64,000 nucleotides of DNA, from contig LR746274.1 of assembly GCA_902729315.2 (NCBI GenBank), forward strand, positions 310,001 through 374,000. The letters run 5' to 3'. This stretch comes from Spirodela intermedia (lineage: Eukaryota; Streptophyta; Magnoliopsida; Alismatales; Araceae). Below are positions 23,790 to 36,600 of this stretch, piece after piece; position 1 is the stretch's first letter, and each line of letters begins with the position of its first letter. The position numbers and the translations under genes were made by a program. Below the pieces are notes generated by a model. It saw only the letters and a program-made list of their open reading frames with translations, searched no databases and had not been told where the DNA came from.

Positions 23790-24300
23790 GGCTTTCAAAA
23801 AGCTCGCCGGTGGAGATATAAAATAAGAAGATGTTGACTGGAGAAACGCTAAACATCGGCTAGATGCAGTTCAAAATCCATTGGTGAAAAATGCGAAGAT
23901 GTGGATGGGGAGCAAGATAACCCCTCCAAGGCCCCCTGGCGAGGAGTAGGTGGAGAGACGCCGCAGGTAGGCGACCGGAGTGTGCGCCGAGACGAGGGGG
24001 AAAAGGGTTTGATATAGCTCACGAAGTCTGTCCACTCCATTTTTATACCTACGCTAAAAGCGGGAACTATACCGGTCTCTCTGACTCATCAAAGCCCACC
24101 GCCTTTTGTCTCGCAATTGTAACCCAATCATCCCTTGACACGTCATGCTTCAGGAAGTTTCTAACTGCAACGCCACCACCGGAAAAACGTGACCACGAAT
24201 CATCGCCCACGTCTGAACCTGTGATTTTCGGGCTGCGGTTATCAGTGGGTCCCACGAGAGTGGCCAGACACATAATCGACCCATTTCGCGTGCATTTCGG
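23790..24300 (-). promoter_or_regulatory. 5' UTR and promoter of the PHD-finger gene
   Basis: The start codon sits in the context AAAGCCATG. The 5' UTR probably runs through 23790-24000; an upstream frame there (24040-23849) stops before the ATG. No clear TATA box. Confidence 0.45.
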
Positions 24301-24321
24301 CCCGTTTTTAGTTATCTTTTC

Positions 24322-24660
24322 TGATCAGTATATATTTATGTAGATTTAGACTGATAAGTACAAGTCATTAAATGCCTATTATCAACCAAACCACACGACT
24401 CATTGCAAATATTTCCAAAGATGGTCTATGATTCAGCAGTAATTTGAGCAATATATATGGCTGGCTGATGTCTAGTGCAATGGTTCCATGGTTCTTATTA
24501 GTATGTATTTATGTGTATTTAGATTGATAAGTATACGTCATTAAATGCTTATTATGAACCAAATCACACGACTCCTTGGAAATATTTCCAAATATGGGCT
24601 ATGACTCAGCAGTAGTTTGAGTACTATATATGGCTGGCTGATGTTTAGTTACATGGTTCT
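24322..24660. repeat. Imperfect tandem duplication of about 165-170 bp
   Basis: The segment with ATTTAGACTGATAAGTAC, CATTAAATGCCTATTATCAA, CACACGACTC, AAATATTTCCAAA and ATATATGGCTGGCTGATGT (about 24325-24480) is repeated with about 10% substitutions at about 24500-24655. Both copies end near ATGGTTC. No open frame is shared. Confidence 0.92.
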
Positions 24661-26455
24661 CAAAGAAAAAAGAGATTTTTCTGCCCATATACAGCATTCC
24701 AAGTTCTATTCTCATGAAAATAAACTCGTCTTCTGCTAAAGAAATGCTTGGAAAAGAAATATGAGCAACAATGACTGATTTATTTCAGTTGATCCTGATC
24801 CAGAGTTGACCCATCCCAAGAGCCTGAAACATCAGAGACTTTCCGAAAAAGTGATGGTCTTTAAATCGTCAAACGCCAATCCATGCCCAGAATACAACTA
24901 AGTTGAATAGCATTTACTCAACATTAAGTCGAAGTCAAATGGCAACCTCGCTCACAAATTCTCTGAATGAGGAGCTCCCCAGAAACCATGAACAGAGAAA
25001 AAAAAAAACAAGAAGCCTTGCGAACACCAATCAAAGATTGTATAAATAAATTCTAAACGTGGGAGCAGATTTCCAACCCACCCGATTGGAGAGGTACCAA
25101 CCTTGGAAATATCACGGCCAGCCCTTGTCTCGATTCATTATCGCTAAAAGAACACATGAATTCGGGATAATTGAAAGGAAATTAAAGAAGCCCTCGTTAC
25201 AGTGCATGCTCCCTCCGATTTGATGTATTTCTTGCCCATTACGGAAAATAATGCAAGAAAGCTGGCCTGAAAGATTTGGTCACAGCAGATGATCCACAAG
25301 AAAAGAAAGGGTGAACTTCCCTAACGCAGAGATAAAATGCGGAAGATGAGAGAAATCAAGAAGGAAAAACAGACAGAATCCTGGTTGGTCTATGCGAGGA
25401 AATCCTACTGATCCCATCTCGGAAACAAGGCCAAATTGTAAAGGATAAAGGAAGAAACCAATAAAATCTGATGAAACCCAACAGAAAACATAAGTCACCT
25501 CGAAGTCAGGTGAGATCTAAGCCTCAGGCATGGAAGTTAAATCTTCGATTGTCATATCTTGTTCACAGGGACGTTACATCTGAATCAACAAGCAAGTTGC
25601 ATAATATTCAACATATAGTCCAATTGCATACACATGTTTGATTGGATTATGCACGCTTTTAATCTAAGCCAGGCGACTGAGAACCAGAACCTGATTCTTG
25701 CAGAAACGATACAAAAAAATCGCCGCAAGATAGTGTGCATAAAGTTAAGAGAATTACTGCATCGGGCTGAATTTCTCTTCTTATAAATACCCTTCGAATA
25801 AATATTAACATATATTTTAGTGTTGATCGATAAATTCACAGCTTCGCACCAAATCACATTAGCTACGCCATATCAATATTGCAGTTCCAGTCATATCATC
25901 GTAGCTTATTCAAGATAGCATGATATCACGACCGGTATGTTGATTATCCCAAATAAGCAGGCGAAAGGCCTCAAAATGTTAAACCCTGAATTTAATTTTT
26001 TTTACCTGCTGATGGATAATCTCGACTTGATCTTATCTGGGCGTCTTTTATTAAAACTATTTTTCAAAAAAGAACCCACTTACCAATGAAAAGCGAAGGA
26101 ACTAGCCTCGTCATCATTATGCCATACAAATTCTGTACAGAAGTAATAAGGAAAAAGGAAAGAGAGAGAGAAGCACGGCATCTACCTGGAAAAAACCTGC
26201 TTAGGATAGACATGATAAGAGTTTAGAGATCCAAAAGTGGTGTATCCATCCCACCTGTATTATTCAGAGATTGCTACCCGGCAAGAAAGATTGCGTCGTC
26301 CAGATAAGATTTTGTTGAAAAAAAGTCGAAGAGAGAGGTGATGAGAATAGTTCGTTAAATAGTGGTGAGAAGAAATGGCAAAGATTCCTGTAAACAGGAT
26401 AAGTCTCAACGAAATACAATCGAAGACCACCATTATGAGTAGACACCAACCTAAT
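24661..26455. other. AT-rich spacer and 3' flank of the carrier gene
   Basis: No coding structure recognised. Its right end should include the 3' UTR of the minus-strand carrier gene. Confidence 0.5.
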
Positions 26456-27676
26456 TTAAACAGAATCCTTAATACTTTCCATCTGTTCCTTATGCTGTAC
26501 ATACCGATGCAGCAGTGTTAGCCTGGCAGTCTCGAACGCAAAATATCCCAAGGCGGCGAAGCAGGCACTGTGAAGCACACGAGGCCCCATACCCCGGAAA
26601 AGGCCTGGCCAGCCTTCTTCCACAAGAATTTGTCTCACTGTGTCTGAAATCCTATTCCTGGCTTCGCCGTGGATTTGTGTCATCAGCCGTGTCTTCACCA
26701 CATCTAGAGGAGTCGTCAGAGATGCTGATATTGCCCCCGCCAACGCCCCACAGACCACACTCTGCACGGGCTCGAGATTGGCCTTTCCGGTCCTACTTAG
26801 CACAAAGCTCTTCAAATACTCAAACGAAGAATAGCTCAGGATACCTGCCGGTAAGTTCCTCAGCAATGTGGCTGAATAACCTGCGTACAGACCGAGGATT
26901 CCATCCTTCTCTAAAATCCTCAATAGCACCTCCCACGACCTACCAGCTGCTCCGGCCTGCATCCGCTGGGTAATGAGCTCCTTGGGTACCATAATTGCAG
27001 ACGAAACGATATTCCCCATGGCACCAGCGGTCGGCGGGATGAGCAGGGGCGGGTAGTGAGAGAGCTTGCCGAGCACGGCTTTGCCGAGCTCGCAGGTGCC
27101 GAAGTAGATAGAGGAGGAGACGGCGGATCCGACGATAACCGCGGATACCCCGCGGTAGAACCCGAGTATGCCGCTGGCCTGGAAGGTCTTGAGGGCGACA
27201 TCAATGGCGCTCGAGTAGATCTGAGCGGCTCCTTTTGTCTGGAGCTTGGTCTTGACGGTGTCGATGGGATGGAGACAGACGTAAGTGAAGGCGCCAGCGA
27301 TCCCCCCGGCCATGGCGCCGATGACGGCGCGCTCCGCGGTGGAGAGCGCCTTCATGAGTGATCTGGCCCCAGAGCCGGTCCCCCTGGTCGAAGGCTTCAG
27401 CCATCCGGCGCGGTCATGCGCAGAGAGGGAAGCTGATGCAAAAACTATCTCGACGCCGCGCCGCCCCTTCCTGCCGTTCTTCGGGAGGGAATTATGGCGG
27501 CTAGGAGGAAACCTAGCGGAGAGTTGGGAGATGCTGGCTTCGATACCGAAATTCTGCAGCGGAAAGTGCCCGCTCCGAGCAGAGGAAGAGAGGAGCAGAG
27601 TGTTGAGATGGCAGAAGGAGCCGTTGAACTCCGCCAGGCCGAAGTCAGCTGGAGGATACGAGAGTTCGGTCTCCAT
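26456..27676 (-). CDS. MFL1: Mitochondrial-carrier-family protein, MITOFERRINLIKE1 type (plastid)
   Basis: Single-exon gene, 406 residues. After a Ser-rich, basic N-terminus of about 110 residues that looks like a plastid transit peptide come three carrier repeats with signatures HPIDTVKTKLQ (P137), VPKELITQRMQ (P231) and TPLDVVKTRLM (P323). Each repeat contributes two membrane helices. The non-canonical second signature (PKELIT rather than PxDxxK) and the overall sequence match Arabidopsis MITOFERRINLIKE1, a chloroplast-envelope protein linked to plastid iron content (about 410 residues). SAM transporters of the same family are the main alternative but would carry a different second signature. 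The substrate cannot be proven from sequence. Confidence 0.88.
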   Translation of the reverse strand: METELSYPPADFGLAEFNGSFCHLNTLLLSSSARSGHFPLQNFGIEASISQLSARFPPSRHNSLPKNGRKGRRGVEIVFASASLSAHDRAGWLKPSTRGTGSGARSLMKALSTAERAVIGAMAGGIAGAFTYVCLHPIDTVKTKLQTKGAAQIYSSAIDVALKTFQASGILGFYRGVSAVIVGSAVSSSIYFGTCELGKAVLGKLSHYPPLLIPPTAGAMGNIVSSAIMVPKELITQRMQAGAAGRSWEVLLRILEKDGILGLYAGYSATLLRNLPAGILSYSSFEYLKSFVLSRTGKANLEPVQSVVCGALAGAISASLTTPLDVVKTRLMTQIHGEARNRISDTVRQILVEEGWPGLFRGMGPRVLHSACFAALGYFAFETARLTLLHRYVQHKEQMESIKDSV

Positions 27677-27830
27677 CGACCTCGAGCCCCCCTCCCCTGT
27701 TGAGACGAGAGCGAAGACGACGACGATGGAAGTTCAGTGGGGAACCGGCGGGCTCATTTGGAAGGTCAGTCATCGGGCCGACTAGCTGGGCGGCGTTAGC
27801 CAATGGACCGGTCGGGACCAACTCCTCTCC

Positions 27831-27880
<50 letters not shown>

Positions 27881-30800
27881 AAAAGTAGTTGACCAAGTTG
27901 GAGTCGATAGCATGTTTGGTGCCAAAAAATGTACACAAAGATATAAATAGTCAATGTACATTATTATCGAACTATCTTGGTGACGATATTTGTTTAGTCA
28001 ACTCCTAGAAAAATCTCAAAGAACTTTGAGATTGAACACATAAATTATTTTTATTAGATATTTTATATCTCAAGAAAAATGCATTGACTTAGTAACATAG
28101 TGTTCTTACATTCATCATAACCAAAGCACAATGAAGGTAGAACACTGACTTTGTAGCAAACAATTAAACTGAGCAAAATATACATCAACCAAGTGAATTA
28201 GCTCATCTGACAATCTTAGCATAACATTGGTAGTGACAAGTCTGGTAAAGGCTAATTTATGAAAGTAGTCCTTAAGAGATAAAATCAATATGGTTTGCCA
28301 AAATGCTTTGAACCTTAATTTGAGATATTATAAATTATTTCAATATAGAAAATGGCCATTTGACCATTCCTTTGGGTTCGTCTTGTAGCCTCTTAATGTT
28401 AACTCTGTAATAAACCTACACATTAGGCAAGAATGTTTGCCCTCTTTTGGAAAAGTCTACTACGTCGAAAGGAGGGAATTGGGATGCCTATTAGAATGTC
28501 TTTTGGGACTGTTCTCTAGCAAGATATTTTTGAACCACTGAGAACCAGTTTTTATGCCATGTTTTTGACCTTGAATGAGTTTTGGGTCTGGAAGATCATC
28601 TAATGAAAATCATCTAATGATATTTGGGTATGGAAGAATGAGAAAAATTATAGTATATGATAAGATTTACTCCTACATTTGCATTTGAATGACCACATAA
28701 TTATCACTATAATTTTAAAAAATAAATTAGAAGAATCATCTACATTGGAACATAAATCAGAAGCTCGTTCATGGTCTTTGATATCTTCTCAAGGAAAGCA
28801 ACTTTGTCATCAAAATTGTTGGAACATAATTTATCAAAAGATACCAAGCTCTTTTGTGAATAAATTGTATATGTTTACACTTTATAACCATGCAGCATTA
28901 TAAGAACAACATTATATTATAAAAATTATATATAAATCTTGCACTAATTTGAGACTTGGAAAGAAACGACCACATTGCAATAAAAGAATAGAAGTTATCC
29001 CTTTGATGCTCTTAAGTGACATTGGAACACTTTGGATTACAACATAGCTTGATTTCTGAAAAATTGATGAATTGATTTAAGCTTTATGTGTGGAAATTAA
29101 CTTGTAAAGTCAAGTTAGTATCAATTATTAAAATTGCCTTCTCCTTCAGCCTCTTCAGTTTACCCCTCTCTACTTTTTCTTCTTCCTCTCTCTCTCTCTC
29201 TCTCTCCCTCCCTCCTTGAGGGAAGGAAAGTGGAGAGGAAAACATTGGAGAATCCATATTTGTTCGACTAAGTTCTTGGTGCGTGGAGTGCTCTAAAATG
29301 AAAATTTCAGCCCAAGATATCGTTTGAAAGAATTATGAACCTTACTAATGATAAGTTAGATGATGAAATTGAAACTTAGAGGTGGCATGCAAGAATAATC
29401 AAGTATGTCATAAGGGCCAAGAAACATAAGAATATTAGAATGATTCACCCACTCCTCTTGGTTCCTATCTGATCTCATCAAAATTAATGCCAAGTTGACT
29501 CACCGATAGAAGGTAATGGTGGTGAACCTAATCAAACTTTGACTTATGCAAGGAGACTAACTCACCTGCTCTTACTCTCCATCCCTGTCTAGTTAAACAT
29601 AAATATTTATTGACCCATATCTATATGAAGAAACAAAGTCACAATGTGTCGACCATAATTCAAAATTACGCAAGCTTACAAATGATAAAAAGGGAATATT
29701 ATTATTTGAGTTATTTATTTTTTCCATTAATTCAATTCATAGAACACATGGTTTTTTAATACATATCGATCTAATTGAAATGAGTTATATATAATTCATT
29801 TAGATTGTGAGCAATTAAGACTAAATTCTTTCACGTCGGAGGGGAGAGAGGAAGAAGAGAGACGGAGGCTTTTTTTTCTTGTGATTCAAAAGAAGAGATC
29901 ACACTACGTATTAAGGGAGAGGAGAGAGAGAGAGAGAGAGAGAGAAGGAAGATCATTTTGGTGAATAGCTTCGCAGGTGGAGAATGCTTCCATATTGGTG
30001 AATACTCCAGAGAGAGAAACTTTGACGGGTTGTCCTTCTAGCCCCAAAGAGGAAGAGAGAAACTTTCATAGCTTCGTAGGTTTTGCCCCAAGGAGGTATT
30101 CCACCATTGACCAAAGTCTTTCATCAGAGTCGTGTCGAGTCGCTCTCCCCGACAGACAAGACATCTCTACTTTCAACTAACACAAGCGTACGGTATAGCA
30201 GTCTTTCCCCAAAAGCCCTTGCAAAAATTAGTATTCCTCGATTTCGCCCTCTAACTTTTATTTTAAGCAAAAAAGGCCTTCTCCCGCCGACGACTTCTAT
30301 GCCGAAAGCATTTCTAATCGGTTGGTTTTAAGCTGCGGGTTCACCGTCCCGATCAAGGGGCAAACGAGAAGCCACCACGTTCTGCCTCGTGGGCCCGACT
30401 CGACGAAGTCAGCACCCGACTGGCAAGCGTGTAGCAACCCGAATAAACCAAGTGTGGGCCCCGGCCCCCCAGTCAAACCGCGATAGTCAGAACGTTGACG
30501 AACCGCTTAGAGAAATATTTCATTTAATTATCTAAAAACCACTCACACATTACACTTCTCTCATCCGCCAGACTAGACGGTCTAATCCGGCAAAGTCAAC
30601 AGTGTTGAAATAGAGGAGCCGTATATTTCTTTTATTATCATCTGACATGTAGTAATATATGCCTTCCCCAACTATCTACCAAAACTTTCGAAATACCCCA
30701 ATCCACCTAACGTGATCCTCCCCCCGATCGTCACCAGCTGCCGATTCCCCCTCTGGTCAAGCTGAGCCACCAACGACCCGGCTGATAACTCGGCATGAAA

Positions 30801-31044
30801 TCCGTAGATGGCGGAGCCGGCGTGGTCCCCACCCAACCCCGCATCCACCTCCCGGTGTCGGCGACTTCCTCCCAGAAGTAGCAGACTTCTAGAGAGAGAG
30901 AGGACGCCGAGGGGAAGATCCCCGGGGGCCCCCACAGCCAGCGACCCTACCTCGGTCTTAATTGCGGGCACGCTTTTTCCATTACGCGCCGCGCAAGAGG
31001 ACATACTAAACGAATCCTCCCCTTCCTCCTGCTCCGGTTATCTG
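27677..31044. other. Spacer between the carrier gene and the PUB27-type gene
   Basis: Includes a (CT)n tract at 27833-27877 about 160 nt upstream of the carrier ATG, then AT-rich DNA to about 30200 with a (GA)n tract near 29922-29946. From 30350 it turns GC-rich and becomes the promoter of the U-box gene. Frames of 60-110 codons have no recognisable domain. Confidence 0.5.
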
Positions 31045-31071
31045 TTGACCGGCATCTCCGCGGTGACGTCA
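31045..31071. promoter_or_regulatory. W-box and full TGACGTCA element
   Basis: TTGACC at 31045-31050 and the palindrome TGACGTCA at 31064-31071, about 140-160 nt before the U-box gene's ATG. TGACGTCA is a high-affinity site for several plant bZIP groups. Direct use is not shown. Confidence 0.45.
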
Positions 31072-31177
31072 CCTTCATCCTACCATCTTCCTTCCCCTTA
31101 AAAGTCCGAGAACCTCCGGCGGGTCTGGTTCCTGCCCACCCTTCCTCTCAGGCGCATTCGAGCTTCCATCCAGTTGC

Positions 31178-31203
31178 AGGCGGCGGCGGCGGCGGCGGCG
31201 GCG
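31178..31203. repeat. (GGC)n run abutting the PUB27-type start codon
   Basis: About eight GGC units end directly at the ATG at 31204. An upstream in-frame ATG at 31174 would translate the run as an Ala stretch. Family comparison favours 31204. Confidence 0.9.
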
Positions 31204-32400
31204 ATGGGGCGGCGGAGCAGGGGGAGAGAAGATCTGGAGGTGAACGTGCCCAGCTTTTTCCGGTGCCCCATCTCGCTGGACGTGATGAAGTCGCCGGTGA
31301 GCCTCTGCACTGGCGTGACCTACGACAGGTCCTCCATCCAGACTTGGATCGAAACCGGCCACAACACCTGCCCCGCCACCATGCAGGTCCTCCCCACCAC
31401 CGACTTGGTCCCCAACCACACCCTCCACCGCCTCATCCAGCTCTGGTCTTCTCCCTCCTCCGCCTCTCCTTCCGTCCTCCTCCGCCGCCTCCAGTCCTCC
31501 CCCTCCGGCGACCCTCTTCCCATCCTTCGCACCCTCCTGGACCTCTCCACAGATCCCCACGGTCTCCGCGAGCTAGTTGACGATCCCGCCGCCGTCCCCG
31601 CACTCCAAGGCGTCCTCCTCCGGGAAGACCTCGGTCTGGAAGCCATGGAGGCGGCAGTCTGTGCTCTCTCTCCTGTTCTCCTCGCCCGCCATGGAGACGG
31701 CGCCGAGTCGCTCGCCGATTCTCTCACCGTCTCCTCCCTCCTCGCGGTCCTGAAAGGCGAGAGCTTGGAGTCGAGGATCGCCGCCGCAGAGATTCTGGAA
31801 GCGGCGGCCGCCACTTCCGCCGCCGCCGAGCGGAAGCTCCTCATTGCCGGCACAGGGGATCTGCTGGCGGAGCTCCTCCGCCTGGTGAGAGAGGAGGAGG
31901 AGGCGGCGGCCGACGCGGGGCTCTCCTGCCTGGTGGCGCTCTCACCGCCGAGGCAAACGCGGGTGGAGATGGTACGCGCCGGCGCCGTCGCCGTCGCCAG
32001 CAAACTGCTGGTGCGGCCGGCGGCGGCGGGGGGCTCCGCCGCAGAGAAGGCGCTGAAACTGATGGAGGTGGCGTCGACTTGCAGCGAAGGGAGGGCGGCC
32101 ATCTGCGAAGACCCCGTGGCGGTGCCGGCCATCGTGGGGAAGATGATGAAGGTGTCGGCGGCGGCTAGGGAGCACGCGGTGGTGGTGCTGTGGAGCGTCT
32201 GCTATCTCTTCCGGGACCGGCGGGCGCAGGAGGCGGCGACGAGGGGAAACGGGTTGATGAAGATCCTCCTCCTGATGCAGAGCAACTGCTCGCCGGCGAC
32301 CAGGCAGATGGCCGCTGACTTGATCAAGATATTCCGGGTTAGCGCCAAGGGTCGCCTCACCAGCTACGACTCGATGGCTACCCACATCACCCCCTTCTGA
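31204..32400 (+). CDS. U-box E3 ubiquitin ligase, PUB27/28/29 type
   Basis: Single-exon, very GC-rich gene, 398 residues from the second ATG. The U-box is at about residues 13-88 (VPSFFRCPISLDVMKSPVSL, GVTYDRSSIQTW, NTCPATMQVL, LVPNHTLHRLIQLW). The wording CPISLDVMKSPVSLCTG with CPATMQ separates it from the PUB22/23 clade and points to PUB27/28/29. The rest is Ala/Leu-rich ARM-like repeats. The C-terminus continues AADLIKIFRVSAKGRLTSYD, as in related PUBs. Role: E2-dependent ubiquitination; substrates unknown. Upstream in-frame ATG at 31174 gives a ten-residue Ala-rich extension and is considered less likely. Confidence 0.92.
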   Translation: MGRRSRGREDLEVNVPSFFRCPISLDVMKSPVSLCTGVTYDRSSIQTWIETGHNTCPATMQVLPTTDLVPNHTLHRLIQLWSSPSSASPSVLLRRLQSSPSGDPLPILRTLLDLSTDPHGLRELVDDPAAVPALQGVLLREDLGLEAMEAAVCALSPVLLARHGDGAESLADSLTVSSLLAVLKGESLESRIAAAEILEAAAATSAAAERKLLIAGTGDLLAELLRLVREEEEAAADAGLSCLVALSPPRQTRVEMVRAGAVAVASKLLVRPAAAGGSAAEKALKLMEVASTCSEGRAAICEDPVAVPAIVGKMMKVSAAAREHAVVVLWSVCYLFRDRRAQEAATRGNGLMKILLLMQSNCSPATRQMAADLIKIFRVSAKGRLTSYDSMATHITPF

Positions 32401-32568
32401 TGGTTTTCTGACTGCAGAGTCCCCTTCGTTCTTGTCCATGGGAATATCTTCGTGAGTCGGAGAAGAAGATGCCAGCCCGACGATGAACAGACTTCTTTGT
32501 AAAAAAATCATACAGAATAATATTTTTTATTAACCTGACAAACACCTCGGAAATGATAGAGAATAGAT

Positions 32569-32638
<70 letters not shown>

Positions 32639-33600
32639 TCTTAAGGTCAGTAATGAACACGTCGGGATCATCACCGGAGTCTATTCGGACCAGTAGATGC
32701 TGTTAAAAAAACCAGGTTTTGGATAGAAAAACCTACGATTATTTTCCTTCTATTGACTCGACGAGAGAGAGAGAGAGAACGCATGAAGAGGTGATAGGTA
32801 GAGGAAGGAAATGAAAACGAAGACGGGGGTATTGACCGAAGACCGGCTTCTATCGCGATGACGCCGGGGAGGGAGGAAGGGAGAGAGGACGAGAGAGAGA
32901 GAGTGAGAGAAATGACAAGGGTACAAGTAAGGAAAGCGTACAGAAAGGGGTTTGACGACCAGCTGGTCCAGACCGGCCGCAAACGCTGAACGTGTTGCGG
33001 CCTACCACACTCCAGTGGCGCACGCATGTTCAAGCATGTAAATTGGGTGGTCTTTTTCCACCCTGGTCTGATTTCCACATGTAAAAATAGTAATAGATTG
33101 ACGAACGCGAGTACCGCCGCCGCACCCAGTCGTCATCATGTTCGGACCATCCAGATCAGGAGCCACATTATCTGATCGGATACCCTCCTCTCGCCCTGAT
33201 CATCGCCATACCATGATTTGAGATGGATACGAACTGTATATCTCGAACTAGATCACTATTAGCATTCGCATAGACTTGGCGATTAACGATGCAAATGGGT
33301 GCAGTAACAGCATAGTTTGGCTCTACCCAATAATGTTTTTCTTCATATATATAATTCACAATTAAAAGAGCACACCACAATTTCTGTGTTGGTTGATTGC
33401 ATGATTCTACATTTTGATCCATTGACTTTTGGACAGATAAGCATATTTTACTCAATTTCTCTCTCTCTCTCTCTCTATCTCTCTCGCTACCTATCTCTTT
33501 CTCTCCTAGTCACATATATTTTGAACTTTTCTCTTACTCTAGTTGACGAACTAAATACTATCTGTGAGGAGATAATCATATAACTAAAAGATAAATTATC
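32401..33600. other. 3' flank of the PUB27-type gene
   Basis: No gene seen. Several microsatellites; the longest is annotated separately. Confidence 0.5.
32573..32634. repeat. Compound (TC)n(AC)n microsatellite
   Basis: About 27 nt of TC joined directly to about 35 nt of AC, in the 3' flank of the PUB27-type gene. Confidence 0.97.
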
Positions 33601-36600
33601 AATTAAAAAAGAGATTCTAGTGGGTTCAATTAGGTAAAGAAGTCAGCTACAAAAGTCAAACACATCAGAATGAGGTTGGTCTATATGCTGCTCCTCTCTT
33701 CTCATTTTGACTAAAATTCTCCAATTATCAATTGTCAGTTAAAATTGAGTACAACTCTCATTAATTCTAATATGGGCATCCACACCAATGGGTGAATCAT
33801 GATCTTGATCACTCACAATATCATAAGACATGTAAACATGCATGTTTTGTCACTATCTATTTTGTTAATGTAAAAAATATAAAGGATTCAAAAGTGAACA
33901 TCATCACTTAGTAGTAATCAAATCCTCAATTATGTGAGATCTAGAGCATTAGTAACATTATCAACTATCCAATTTCTAGGTATGCTAGTACTAACATACA
34001 TAACATTTCTGAAGATTAGTGGAAACTAAAGTTAAGATCTCTATAGATAGTAGAAGTGGGTTACGAGTAAAATCACTCCAGATCTACTTGTTAATAAATC
34101 TATTTATCTCTCAATCTATGTGGTACATTCAAATATTTTATTGTAGGGAAGATTTTTGTATAAGTTAATAATTTATGCTTGATTGCATTACATTTTTATT
34201 TACATTCTTAGTAGTTTTTTTGTTATCATTGGTTATTGGAGTTAATATTAAAGTATCCAAATGTTTATTCCGAAAAATGTATAAATGCAGCATAATTTTG
34301 GAAGTATAAAATTAGCATTTAACCCTTGTGTATTTATAGCCATCGAAAATATGTGCTTCCAAAGCAATTTGTTAGTCAATGTCTTCTACTTGTTTATCAA
34401 CTATACCAATGCATTGGACATCAACATTCATATATGCATGCTCATGATCATCCCAAGATCAAATGATTTCAACCTTACAAGAGGATCCGCATATGCTCAT
34501 TGCTCAATGAGCAAGGACCATATCCTTAGGTTCTACTAAATCAAAGTGGTAAATATGTTGAACACAAAGTCCCCAACCTGTTTTCATTAGATTTCACAAT
34601 TACACCCATGTGATTCTTAGAAACACTTCATTTAGGTTTGCAAACCTAGGGGGCTAACCAAATTAGAACCCAACTGATCTCTTCTAAATTCACGATTATA
34701 GGTCAACTTGAGTATTAGTGCTCAATAATAAGTTAAGAACACTTAAATAATATTGCAAATCAGTTTGTAGCTCATGGTGGTGTGGATTCCTTGACCTAAA
34801 GACAATCATTTTAAGGTGTGGAGTCACTTGAATGTTTGAGAAAAAGAGATGAAATTCAATACTTGAAAAAAAAAAATCAACTTGGGCATTGGGGAAAATG
34901 TTCTTTATATGTGGAAATTTTATAATTATTTGTTGTCTTAATAGTCAAGAAACTATTGTAAAGTGATCACGCGATGACTATGGCACACTCCAACATCTTG
35001 TTTAGGTATTACTATAGATTTGTTGTCATTTACTTATTTTCTCATGTAATGCTACACCCCTTAACTAGTGTTTTGCTTATAAGTTGGCTCACCTGGTGCT
35101 ATAAAGAAAAACATAAAAAAATCTAGTAATTTTGGGTCTAAAAATTCTAAAAGAAATATACAAATTTTATTAATGGATTTGCAATGTAACAAAGTATTTA
35201 AAAGGGTAGTGAAGATGATTCAATATTTTTTAATGGATATTGATTATTTACCTTTGAATATGTTTTCTTCAATTTTCATGGTTATTCTTCATTGATGAAT
35301 TGATTCATTCAATTTTGTGATAAATCAATTGGGTATCTTCATATTATATGAGATGACTCATTTGTTTCCTCATGAAGAGAGAAGCATTATTCACCAAATC
35401 TACTTGCTCATACATAGTCATTTCTCATACCAACAAAGTCTACTCACGTTCTAATAAGGGAGTGAAAAAAGAAACCCTCGTAAGTAGAGTGGGTAAAATA
35501 TTTATAATTTATACAATTACCAATTACTATTTTTTAGTTTCTTTGTCACTATTAGTGTAAACTTTCATTTAATAGATAAGTTGGCTCCCTTCTTAAAAGC
35601 ATAAATTTACATTCTAGACCATTCAATGCCTTGAAATCATGTGAGACTTTTCTAAGGGTTTTAAAAATATTGTGCCAATATTTTTCTAATCTCTTAATAT
35701 AATTATGATAGTGTAAGATGAGCACTTATACCTTTCTACTTATGTTGTCATCATCGGACCTATGGAGGCTTCAAAAAGACAATATTTAACCATGATAAAA
35801 GGTAAACTATTGAATACTTGATTATATTAGTATTTTTTACTAAGAACTAACATATGCACCTGATTGAATAATCTAAACATAATAGGGTAATGCATACATG
35901 TATTTGGAGTAGTTAGCCTTGTAGCTTGCATCCATTATCTTTAGAACTCCTCACTCACTTTGTCTCTAGTAATATTTTCCAAATATCACATGTTATATAT
36001 TATTATAATTAGCACCAGATTGATTCAAACACTATCACTCTATTATTAACTTTCTTGGCTCTTCCCCACTTAATAGTGTTTCACCACACAATTTTGTTCA
36101 AAGGAATATCCATTGGTGAGTAAAATTACAGACCATAAGTAAATAAACTAATAAAAATGATTATTTAAATAAATCATTTTTATGATTCAACAAAAGATCT
36201 TTGTTGGTTTTTGAAAATTGTATATTTTTGATAATGACAAAATATGTGTGAGTAGAATTATGTTGAGATATTATGATAGTATTGGTGGAATATTTCCCTA
36301 ACCCTTGGAATAGTTCCATGGGAGTTTAGAGCTAATTGTATGACTTAAAGTATCTCTTTCTATTTTTAAGAAGGCAGTCCACTCACTTAACTACATGAGC
36401 TTATGTTTGTTATAAAGATATTACTAAACTAAAATGTACTAATTTTTTATATCAAATATGTTGCCTATTAGGGCAGAACTCAGTAGATGAAGATAAGAAT
36501 AAAAACATTTAAAATTAAAATGGTATTTTTACATTAAAAATATTAGAATATCTTGATGACCCTTAAAATCTTTGATTTTGTGTCAAATGATCATTTCCTT

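Noticed and set aside
23849-24040. 63-codon minus-strand frame as the first exon of the PHD gene
   Set aside because: It ends in a stop without a good donor, while the ATG followed by GTAGGT at 23789-23781 gives an exact family N-terminus.
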